From Branchiostoma floridae (Eukaryota > Chordata > Leptocardii > Amphioxiformes > Branchiostomatidae): 64,000 bases of DNA. The translations under genes were made by a program, and so were the position numbers. The stretch is taken from assembly GCF_000003815.2 (NCBI RefSeq), contig NC_049988.1, positions 21,825,838-21,889,837 of the forward strand, written 5' to 3'. Shown piece after piece: positions 22,201 to 30,457 of this stretch. Position 1 is the stretch's first letter; each line of letters starts with the position of its first letter. The notes under the pieces are model-generated. The model worked only from the letters and a program-made list of their open reading frames with translations, was not told where the DNA came from and did no database searches.

Positions 22201-23264
22201 TAAATTAAAATTGTACATAATTTAAAGGTATTTCACGCATGTGATTTCAAACAGTGCACATGTATAACAGACATACATTTGTTGTTGACAAAAACTTATC
22301 TACAATGTATATATATATTCATCTATTTATGGTTTGTTATTATGTTTTAGATAAAATTATCATTGAATTTAGCTTATTTCTTGGACACTGTTAAACAAAA
22401 ACAACTACAAATTTATAAAGATCCAACTTTCATGAATGAATGAAAACCTTTATTGTACATTTTTGCCCCAGTGGGCTACTGTAAGTACAGGTCACATAGT
22501 AACAATCAAATACATGAAACAATGGTATAATCATATGTATTCATATGTGTATCTAATTTACTCTAGTAGTAGTACATTCAACTTCCTCTCGCTTCTTGGT
22601 AATTGCATAATGTAGCTAGCTGTGTGGTTGTTTAGAGTTGGTTTGTCGAAAATGCAGCAAGTCGCCACACCTGACATGCCCGGCCCGAGTTACGTGCAGG
22701 CCCTCAGGTAGCCTGGCTTACCACATGTAACGTGTCGGGTTGCATAACATATGGCTCTTACGTGCTATTTATAAAGGTGGGTGGGTTTGTTTGTTTTAGG
22801 ACCTTTGGCTGAAAAAATCATCAACAACTTATGCAACCATGCTTTGAAACCAAAAACATCACAGTTATTGGCTTTTTTTATTAGATAGATTCATAATTTT
22901 GGAAAATGAAAGATTTTTGAGTTTCTTATTTTTGTTTCACTTCCGTGTATCTGTTCCCCTTTATCAGAAACTCGCCACTAAACGTACATGTCCCCATCCC
23001 GGTTTATCCTACCCTTATATACATGGCCATTACATTAAACAAGTCACATTCTAACAGATACATACAGAAAAGCTTTGTTTTTACGCGATCACAACGATGT
23101 ACTGTGCTTCCGTGTCTTTTGTTTCCACGCCCCCCTCCCCCAACAACAACAAAACATGTCAAGTTGTCGACCAAAACAACACACACAAAATCGACAATAA
23201 AACCACTTACTTCGTTCAGCAGCACGACTAAGATGGTCAGGAGGACTCCATACCACCTACTCAT
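16229..23264 (-). CDS. VOPP1/WBP1-like membrane adaptor with two alternative Cys-rich exons
   Basis: Minus-strand exons in order: 23264-23211, 21210-21170, then either 19509-19384 (B) or 18996-18901 (A), then 17534-17321 and 16564-16229. Phases match throughout. Using A gives 246 residues, using B 256. Exon 1 encodes a signal peptide (MSRWYGVLLTILVVLL), and exon 2 starts the ectodomain (EYCTGYGHY). A/B supply a CC-x2-CC cluster and an aromatic run (LWYFW or VWYLW). Exon 4 gives the membrane segment FVVIFVMMACCGGCG, a YYRRR stop-transfer and PPPY; exon 5 adds two PPPY motifs. The short Cys-rich ectodomain, one membrane span and PPxY-rich tail match VOPP1/WBP1/WBP1L. PPxY motifs in that family bind WW domains such as Nedd4 ligases. 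Endolysosomal location is known for VOPP1 and inferred here. Confidence 0.82.
17051..17280. mobile_element. GCAACTGGATA foldback MITE
   Basis: AAGCAACTGGATAATATTTT at the left is inverted as AAATCATATCCAGTTGCTT at the right, with several internal copies of a GATAACATCNGTTATCTTT motif. A shorter relative is at 52757-52900 and a fragment near 18606. It ends about 40 bp from VOPP1/WBP1-like exon 4. Confidence 0.65.
18901..18996 (-). CDS. VOPP1/WBP1-like alternative exon A
   Basis: 96 bp (1+31 codons+2). The acceptor ends CCCGTAG and the donor is TTTTG|GTAAGT. It encodes CDLEYEYCCGYTCCRY and SVWNLWYFW, closest to the vertebrate VOPP1 pattern CCG..CC...LWYFW. Together with exon B it looks like an ancient tandem exon duplication. 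Confidence 0.8.
19384..19509 (-). CDS. VOPP1/WBP1-like alternative exon B
   Basis: 126 bp (1+41 codons+2). The acceptor is preceded by a long CT-rich tract and ends AAG; the donor is CTG|GTGAGT. It encodes CESSCFSSKQ, then FCCRYMCC and HVWDVWYLW. It is ten residues longer than exon A and has extra cysteines. Both ends have the same phase as exon A, and both exons start TTGTGA at the DNA level. Confidence 0.75.
19602..19988. mobile_element. Hairpin plus inverted-repeat element
   Basis: ATACAACACGGTGTATTC at 19604 pairs with GAATACACCGTGTTGTAT at about 19680. A second inverted pair, TTTATGTCATACC near 19700 and GGTATGACATAAA near 19971-19983, bounds the rest. The interior is unusually GC-rich and carries repeated TTCGAACA/TCGAA words. 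Probably one or two nested MITEs. Confidence 0.55.
19989..21169. other. Intron sequence with minor repeats
   Basis: Part of the VOPP1/WBP1-like intron between exon 2 and exon B. It includes a (CCAT)n run at about 20138-20155 and a short tandem duplication (GTGTACATACATGTACAGAC) at 20751-20830. No exon seen. Confidence 0.5.
21460..22105. mobile_element. Element rich in TTCACGCGCAAA motifs
   Basis: The ends read TTCATGGGGGAACGGGTTTT and CAAAACCCCTACCCATTCAT in inverted orientation. Next to each end, and once in the middle (about 21829-21862), are clustered TTTGCGCGTGAA / TTCACGCGCAAA words in both orientations; the right cluster has four in 55 bp. No ORF. Confidence 0.55.
22430..22545 (-). mobile_element. 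Probable LINE/SINE 3' tail
   Basis: Read on the minus strand this is gene-like text ending AATAAAGGTTTTCATTCATT, the shape of a retroposon tail. A comparable tail is at about 39400-39480 (-). Only the 3' end is present. Confidence 0.4.
22546..23210. other. Intron 1 of the VOPP1/WBP1-like gene
   Basis: AT-rich, no exon recognised between the retroposon tail and exon 1. Confidence 0.5.
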
Positions 23265-23376
23265 GGCAAAATTTATCCCGCTATGTACGCTAAAACCGTG
23301 TAAAATCAGAATTTGTCCGATCTCTTTGTCCCCGTCTTGTACCGAGCTCCGTCCTCCAGTACGAACCTGTCCCTTA

Positions 23377-23479
23377 TGACGTCACGATCGTCTCCTCGGC
23401 AACCTTCGGCTATTTTCGTACTATGACGTCACCATCGGTGCCTCGGGCAGCTTCGGCTGTTTCCGGAGTCGTGACGTCA
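23377..23479 (-). promoter_or_regulatory. Three tandem palindromic CRE sites in the VOPP1/WBP1-like promoter
   Basis: TGACGTCA occurs at 23377-23384, 23424-23431 and 23472-23479, spaced 47 and 48 bp. The intervening sequence (CCTCGGCAACCTTCGGCTAT and CCTCGGGCAGCTTCGGCTGT) is also duplicated, so the unit arose by tandem duplication. It lies 113-215 bp upstream of the ATG on the minus strand. TTTCCGGA (ETS-like) sites adjoin. CREB/ATF binding is inference from the perfect consensus. Confidence 0.6.
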
Positions 23480-24302
23480 CGTCTGTTTCCGGAAGCTCGA
23501 ACGAACGCTGCAAAGCTAGACCGGTCGGTAGGTTTGTTATTACGTTTTTTCACGTTTTAAAAGTATTTTATGCCCCACGGAAGCTGGAATTAGTACAGAT
23601 GGTAGCGTTTGTGCTAAGTGATACGTCAAGGTTAATGTGGTAAAGTCAAAGTGTGCTTGTGGGACGTTAGCGTTAAATAACGGTACCACCTGGTAAAGGT
23701 TGCCATCCATCATACAGGCAAACAGGTGGGATAGGACTGCCATATGTGAGGGGGCGTGAAGAAAACGTGCATGTCTTTAAGACGTTATAGACGTGAGGAA
23801 CGCTGCTTTAAGGAGGGATGGCTTCTAGTGTTGTAGGATTTGTTGGTTATTAGATTGGTAGATATGGTTATTGTTGGTAGATATGGTTATTATTTTCAAT
23901 CAATTTCGAAAATTAAATAACGTTAGACTTTAGATGAGCCATGAAAAGGATGAAGATCCAACTCCTCTTTTTTATCAACATCATTTTAAACAGAAGAGAG
24001 ATAAAATAAAAAATAATAAAAATAGCAGAGGAACCGAACATCATATCCTCCACAGATAATTGCACAGACCGTTTTTATTTGTGTCTCACTGATCTCGCAA
24101 ATGCCTTCCTTCCTAGTTTTCCTATGTCCAGGTATGTCCAAGTCACCCGATGAAAGTTCCTTGGTTTTAGCCATCCTCAGTGTCTGCAATGTCCACAAAT
24201 TTAAAATTTTTAATCAATCCCACATCTTTTGGCTCCAACAGTGTATAGTCTGAGATGACTAAGATTAATGTGCATCTAAAAATCTCCTTTTTCTTTGTTC
24301 AG
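23480..24302. other. Intergenic between divergent genes
   Basis: The VOPP1/WBP1-like gene (-) and the CHPF-like gene (+) point away from each other here. The right end (about 24288-24302) is a pyrimidine tract and acceptor for a CHPF-like 5'UTR exon starting at 24303. No other gene seen. Confidence 0.5.
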
Positions 24303-24373
24303 GTACTCAAAAGGACAGTCAAGCAGAAGGATGATGCCACCACGGTGATCAGACGTTGGTCTTAAGATGTTGA

Positions 24374-24519
24374 ATGAGTGAGAAGACGTCAGCCATGTTC
24401 GGCAGGAGTCTGAGACGTCCCGGGTTCCCGCTGGTCCCGGTGTGTGCGGGGATCGTGGTGGGGTACATCCTCCGGGGGCTGTTCGACAGCACCTTTCTCT
24501 CCATCATCGAGGAAAAACG
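24374..24519 (+). CDS. CHPF-like exon 1: membrane anchor
   Basis: In-frame ATGs lie at 24374 and 24395. The encoded VPVCAGIVVGYILRGLF is a single signal-anchor helix, as expected for a Golgi type II enzyme. A five-codon upstream ORF starts at 24367 and overlaps the first ATG. The donor CG|GTATGT ends in phase 2 and joins exon 2 as R-YKKMSS. Confidence 0.75.
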
Positions 24520-27500
24520 GTATGTAACGGCCATGACCTTTGACTTACCGGCCATGACCTTTGACTTAATGGCCATGACCTTTGACTTAACGGCCATGAC
24601 CTTTGACTTAACGGCCATGACCTTTGACTTAACGGCCATGACCTTTGAGTTAACGGCCATGACCTTTGACTTAATGCCATGATCTTTGACTTAATAGCCA
24701 TGATCTTTGACTTAATGGTCATGACCTTTGACGTATGATGTGACTAGATATTGACATGACTAGACCATATGGAGGCGGAGCTTAGATTAGCAGGTTACTA
24801 ATTGTTAGGTGATCCCTGATTGGTTGGGTGGTGAGAGCATCCAACCGGCTTACCTTGATTGGCTAAGTTAGACAAGCTTTTGTTATGTCAGTTGAGCTTA
24901 TAGATTGTTTGCGGTCAGTCGGTGCCCATGGGACTGAGGTAAGCACACTTGTGGGCTAGTCCCTCTGTTGGATTGCATTACTAGTTGATTAGACCAACTC
25001 TCTCTGTATTATTTAGACCCACTACCTCTGTATTGTAACTAGACCTGGCAGTAGACATATCTTATCCCTAGAGCTGTATCTGTAATCCTGCTGTAATCAT
25101 ATTGAGGCACTTTGTATTATATGTTAGTTACTCAGGTATAGCATACATTGAATAAACACGGCTCACATGTAGTAATCAAATTGGTTTGGCTCTGAGTTTC
25201 TGATAAGGCCCAGGGAAAAAAATGTTGTGTTTCCTGGCCTGTTTGAGTCCTGTAAAAATTAGGGTCTGTAGGTAGGGATTATCTTTTTTCTTGTAATTTG
25301 TTTAGGCTGGCCAAAACTCTAGTGAGACATGACACAACATTTTTTTTCCTAGGCCTAAGCTACTAATATAGAATTTAGAAACCAAACACCCTAAACATTT
25401 CAGGTACAAGAAGATGAGTAGCGAGAAGGAATCGACGCCCGCGCACTGCAAACCGTGCCCGCTGTGCGCGCTCTGTTCCGACTGTTGGAGACACGACGCC
25501 ATAGAGGAGCCGTACCGCCCGAAAACCATGTACGAGGTCATTCGCTGGTTTCACTTCACAGAGAAACATCTGTACGAAAACCTGGACGACGATCCGAGAA
25601 TCGGGCTCATCGGGAGATGGAAGGAAGATGTGCAGGTTTGAACTTATCTATAAGTTTTAAGGTAGCATTTATTGTTGATTTATGATTATCAAAATCATAA
25701 TTCTTAAATTAGTAATTGTTAAGATGCAACATTTAAGCTTATGCATTTTATATTTAATTTGTACACTTTTGTATTGTAGACATCTCTGTCGCTTAGGTTC
25801 TTTTTGCGTAGACAAGTGTCATAGTCTGTATGGACTGACTGTCAGAGAGAGAGAGATATTGTTGATTTTAAGAACACAAATCTCGTCATTAGTCCGTTTA
25901 AAGGTAAAGCTGTAATTTGCCTAAGCCAAAGATTTCAAGTGTAAAAGTTTGCAATTCAGCCTGTGGCTGCTAGTTCACCTTTATTCGTGTGGTAACCTAT
26001 ATCTGTTGCTTCTAGGAGTAGGGTATTTAGAGATATCAAGGTAACGTCAAACTGCAATATTTCTTATATTTTTATACATTCAAAATTTTGCAATTTGAAA
26101 CCAATGTCCATCGACTTAATATCCCTAAATGCCCTGCTTTTAAGAACAACGGATATAGGTTATCCCATGGATAAAGGTGAACTAGCGTTGTACTTTTTGT
26201 CTGATCATGTTGATGGAATAAAACCATTCATTTATTCATTCATTTATTCAGGATATACAGGAACAGGCTGTGAGGATAATCAGTAAGGAAGAGAAAACTC
26301 AGTGGAGACTTGCGAAGCTAAACTATGGCTACAAGAGAATAGATGCCTTCAGAGGGATGGACTATGTTTTAGACATGGAAGTGGCGAAGGCAGACGGGAC
26401 AGAGAAGGGGCGTAAACTGGTCCACCTGGTGAGGTCGACACGCCCACATGTCAGGATGCTCAGTCTGCAAAACGTCGCGCAGCAAACTGTCGTTCACTTC
26501 ATTGTGCCGTTGTCAAGGGTGACGGACCGACTCAGGGATTTCATGAAGGTATGTCAGATTGATACGGTCATGTCAGAATCCAGGACATAAGAGTTTTCTT
26601 TTACACAGCCAGTTTATCTCACCTGCTGACGTTTCGATGTCTGTCAGACATCTTCCTCAGAGCTTCTAACTGCAGTTCTGCTTCTTGCCGCTATATGTAG
26701 CCAATGTTGGTGGCTCAGGCTGTGTAAAAGAAAACTCTTATGTCCTATGATCTACCAACCTGATGAAATTATTTTCGGCGGCATGTCAGAATCCGTTTGT
26801 ATTGTGTCTGTTTCTGTCAGTAGAGCTGGCCTTTTTAGCTACAGGCTAGTTGAGCAGCCTTGGCTGTGCATGCTGAACTAGCCTGGGTACCATCCCATTT
26901 CATACGGAGCTTCCTACACTCGCTAGCCTAGAAATATATTTTCAATACTGACCAAAGGTGGTCTTATAGAATAAAGATACTTTCCAAAGCTGATTATATC
27001 TATCATATTAACCATTATTAGTGTTCTGTTCATTCATCGATGGATGGATATGTAGATTCATTCACTCATTCATTTTACTCATTCATCTACTCATTCATTC
27101 ACTCATTCATTCACTCATTCATTTGCTCATTCATTCACTCATTAATTCACTCGTTCATTTACTCACTCATTCCCCCCTTCCTTCCCACAGGTGTATGAGA
27201 AGGTTTGCCTGGAGACTGGCGCTGCCGTCAGCCTCCTGGGGGTTCTGTTCCTTCACTCATTCATTCAGTCATTCACTCACTCATTCACTCCTTCTTTCCT
27301 TCATTCATTCACTCATTCCCCCCTTCCCACCTGCAGGTGTATGAAAAGGTTTGCCTGGAGAGTGGCGCTGCCGTCAGCCTCCTGGGGGTTCTGTTCCGGG
27401 ACAGTCCCGAAGACCAGACCAGCCTGGACCAGTGTCATTGACTCACTCATTCATTCACTCATTCATCCTCTCACTCATTCACTCACTCATTCATTCACTC

Positions 27501-28163
27501 ACTCATTCATCCTCTCATTCACTCATTCCCTCCTGTAGGTGTATGAGAAGATTCGCCTTGAGATGGCCGTGGACACTCATTCATTCAGTCATACATTCAT
27601 TCATTCATTCATTCATTCATTCATTCATTCATTCACTCATTCATTTGCTCATTCATCAATTCATTTACCTGTTCATTAATTCACTCACTCATTCCGTGTT
27701 GTCAGGACCCCCCATGCAGACCCTCAGAAGTGACAAGCCATTTGACACGGCTATACAGGCTTTTCAGTTGACGTCATCAGCGCCATGTTAGATTACTGTA
27801 AAACACGCGAAGATGCTGCTGCTTGATCCTATTACCAGCCTACATGGTCACACAGGGATTCAAATGATAATCATTATAACGTCAATGGAAAGCCTGTATT
27901 GTTATTATCTTATTTCATAATTTCCAGGTACGTGGAGGCGGACGGGGAGTTTTCCCGCGCCGTCGGGTTGGACACGGGAGCTCGGCAACTTGCGCCGGAT
28001 GCTCTACTGTTCTTCTGTGACATTGATGTGGACTTCGATCAAGGTGTGGATTTTTGTTTGTCCATCTTTAGGTTCTGTTAACTGTACATCATACTAGTAC
28101 TACATGTGTCTCTGTGTGTATGTGTATGCCTCTGTGTCTCTGTTGCAAGTGTGTGTGTGTGTA

Positions 28164-28194
<31 letters not shown>

Positions 28195-30457
28195 GTATTA
28201 GTGTTTGTGTGTGTGTGTGTGTGTGTGTGCATGTATGTGCTCTACTCTGTGCATCTTCCAATTCGTCATAAGAATATGATTTAGGAAATGGGGAACCTAG
28301 TACATGTAACAACTCATATTTATGTTGCACAGACTTTTATTTTATTTATTTATTTGTTCAGCTGTTAACAAACACGCTTAAAAGTAAAATACTTTATATT
28401 CCATATTCTCAGGATTTCTGCAGAGATGTCGGAATAACGCCGAGGTCGGCCGGCAGGTTTTCTACCCGGCAGTGTTCTCCCAGTACGACCCTGACCTTGT
28501 CATGGAGGGCATCCCTGGAAAACCCAAACCTACAAATCTCCGGGACATCAACAAATACAATGGTAAGGACACACACAAACCTACAAATCTTCGGGACATC
28601 AACAAATACAACGGTAAGGACACACACAAACCTACAAATCTCCGGGACATCAACAAATACAACGGTAAGGACACACACAAACCTACCAACATCAACAAGT
28701 CACTCACTGTGCAGGGCTCGAAATTCATTTTTGGGAATAGATGCACTGGTGCACCCAAACTAGAAAATTGGGTGCACCAAAATATTTTTGGGTACACCAC
28801 ATGAAATAAAGTAGGATATCGGAATAACATAATTGCAAACCTACTAGATTAGTAATTTTAACGGAGCTCTTCAGAAATACTACGGAAGTACTATGACAGT
28901 CATTTTATTATCTTTCTAACTCACAGATGTCAAGAATATGGTGTTTACGTAGTAAACTGACATCTTAACATACATAAGCCTATCAAAATAGTGCACCCAC
29001 AGAAAAAAATTGGGTGCACAGCTCCAACTTTGGATGCACCTGGGTGCACAAAACCCCAGTATTTCGAGCCCTGATCTAGATCTGTTTCTCTCTTGCACAT
29101 CTGTTTCTCTCTTGCGCATCTGTTTCTCTCTTGCGCACCTGTTTCTCTCTTGCGCACCTGTTTCTCTCTTGCGCACCTGTTTCTCTCTTGCGCACCTGTT
29201 TCTCTCTTGCGCATGTGTCTCTTGCTTCTGCATCTGTTTCTCTCTTGCGCATGTGTTTCTCGCTTCTGCACCTGTTTCTCTCTTGCGCATCTGTTTCTCT
29301 CTTGCTCATCTGTTTCTCTCTTGCGCATCTGTTTCTCTCTTGTGCCTCTGTTTCTCTCTTTCGCATCTGTTTCTCTCTTTCGCATCTGTTTCTCTCTTGC
29401 ACATCTGTGTCTCTCTTGCGCACCTGTTTCTCTCTTGCGCATCTGTTTCTCTCTTGCGCATCCTGTTTCTCTCTTGCGCATCTGTGTCTCTCTTGCGCAT
29501 CTGTTTCTCTCTTGCGCATCTGTGTCTCTCTTGCGCATCTGTGTCTCTCTTGCGCATGTGTTTCTCTCTTGCGCACCTGTTTCTCTCTTGCGCACCTGTT
29601 TCTCTCTTGTGCACCTGTTTCTCTCTTGTGCATCTGCTTCTCTCTTGCGCACCTGTTTCTCTCTTGCGCATTTGTTTCTCTCTTGCGCATTTGTTTCTCT
29701 CTTGCGCATCTGTTTCTCTGTTGCGCATCTGTTTCTCTCTTGCACACCTGCTTCTCTCTTGTGCATCTGTTTCTCTCTTGCGCATCTGTTTCTCTCTTGC
29801 GCATCTCTTTCTCTCTTGCGCACCTGTGTCTCTCTTGCGCATCTGTTTCTCTCTTGCGCATCTGTTTCTCTCTTGTGCCCATGACCCACGTTTTTCTNNN
29901 NNNNNNNNNNNNNNNNNNNNNNNNNNNNNNNNNNNNNNNNNNNNNNNNNNNNNNNNNNNNNNNNNNNNNNNNNNNNNNNNNNNNNNNNNNNNNNNNNCAT
30001 GGAAAAATGTCGTTGACTGTGACTTTATTAGAATTGCTACAATACAATACATTATACGTGCACCAGGCAGCAGGGTGCTGATGTCGCCACGCACATTAAA
30101 CCAACTCGAAAGTTTCTGCATTTACAGTACATGTATTTCTGTGATTGCTTCGATAAAATATTAGCTTTTTAATTTCGGGACTATTTCAGGTGTTCCGTGC
30201 CATGGACCCTGCCCTCGTCCACCGTTACCTCCACGCTAACTACCCTCTGTTTGCTCCCCCTGTACTACTTACTGCAGGTGTTCCGTGCGATGGACCCGGC
30301 CCTCGTCCACCGTTACCACGCCAAGACCTGTGACCCCGACCTGACCCGTGACCAGTACCGGATGTGCGTCGGCGCGCTGTCGGAAACGATGGCGTCCAAA
30401 GCGCAACTCGGGGTCAAACTACTGACCTTGCAGGGGAAGCTACCACCGGCCGCCTGA
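24374..30457 (+). CDS. Chondroitin synthase/CHPF-like glycosyltransferase, incomplete
   Basis: Supported exons: 24374-24519, 25404-25635, 26252-26548, one of 27191/27337 onward, 27928-28043, 28413-28562 and 30278-30457 (stop). Exon 1 is a membrane anchor. Exon 2 (YEVIRWFHFTEKHLY) and exon 3 (NYGYKRIDAFRGMDYVLDME) match the middle of the CHSY/CHPF proteins. Then come GEFSRAVGLDTGAR, the DxD-type LLFFCDIDVDFD, and VFYPAVFSQYDP. The end (VFRAMDPALVHRYH, QYRMC, KAQLGVKLL) is most like CHPF/CHPF2. Known role of the family: building chondroitin chains in the Golgi. The N-terminal beta-1,3-glucuronyltransferase half is absent, since exon 1 joins exon 2 in phase. The block following SQYDP (GFW...GWGxED) is not found and probably lies in the assembly gap. 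A CSGALNACT assignment is the alternative. Confidence 0.75.
24529..24735. repeat. About 10 tandem copies of a 21-bp unit containing TGACCTTTGA
   Basis: The unit is roughly GGCCATGACCTTTGACTTAA, beginning within about 15 bp of the CHPF-like exon 1 donor. On the minus strand each reads AAGTCAAAGGTCA, a direct repeat of nuclear-receptor half sites with one base between (DR1). Eight copies keep TGACCTTTGA; two read GATCTTTG. Confidence 0.85.
26582..26746. mobile_element. MITE with about 29-bp perfect inverted ends
   Basis: AGGACATAAGAGTTTTCTTT at the left is exactly inverted as AAAGAAAACTCTTATGTCCT at the right, with pairing continuing into ACACAGCC/GGCTGTGT. CATGTCAGAATCC occurs just left (26569-26581) and again at 26782-26794. 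Confidence 0.7.
27055..27700. repeat. (TTCA)n / (ACTCATTC)n arrays interleaved with exon copies
   Basis: Long CATT-type simple repeats separate three copies of a CHPF-like exon start (GTGTATGAGAAG at 27191, 27337 and about 27539). Copies 1 and 2 encode VYEKVCLE and share about 60 bp through CTGGGGGTTCTGTTCC. Copy 3 has diverged (VYEKIRLEMAVD) and runs into repeat. Confidence 0.85.
28147..28230. repeat. (GT)n microsatellite
   Basis: Interrupted TG dinucleotide run in a CHPF-like intron. Confidence 0.9.
28545..28690. repeat. 51-bp tandem repeat carrying an exon 3' end and donor
   Basis: The last codons of exon 28413-28562 (TNLRDINKYN) with the donor G|GTAAGG and ACACACAAACC are present three times in a row. 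Three competing donors therefore lie 51 bp (17 codons) apart in the same frame. Confidence 0.85.
28712..29073. mobile_element. hAT-type MITE, CAGGGCTCGAAAT family, copy 1
   Basis: CAGGGCTCGAAATTC and ATTTCGAGCCCTG are inverted ends. The interior has inverted GGGTGCACC/GGTGCACCC words. Other copies: 36072-36456 and the interrupted 40411-42131. No clear duplication here because the right flank is the 19-bp minisatellite. Confidence 0.7.
29074..29897. repeat. 19-bp minisatellite, about 42 copies, running into the gap
   Basis: The unit is CTGTTTCTCTCTTGCGCAT with few changes. No frame of the unit contains a stop on either strand, so long meaningless open frames appear in several frames. The array ends at the N block, so its true length is unknown. 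Confidence 0.95.
29898..29997. other. Assembly gap (100 N)
   Basis: One hundred N, a conventional placeholder for unknown length. It probably hides the missing catalytic exon(s) of the CHPF-like gene. Confidence 0.99.
30090..30129. mobile_element. Fragment of the TACTGTAAATGCA MITE
   Basis: GAAAGTTTCTGCATTTACAGTA matches the right end of copy A; the rest is replaced or lost in the gap. Confidence 0.6.

Noticed and set aside
27021-27791. Ser/His/Leu-rich open frames (HSLIHSLIHS)
   Set aside because: Translation of (TTCA)n repeats; only the VYEKVCLE exon copies are gene-derived.
28945-30164. Open frames of more than 250 codons on both strands over the 19-bp minisatellite
   Set aside because: The unit lacks stops in every frame and the frames run through N bases; no gene evidence.
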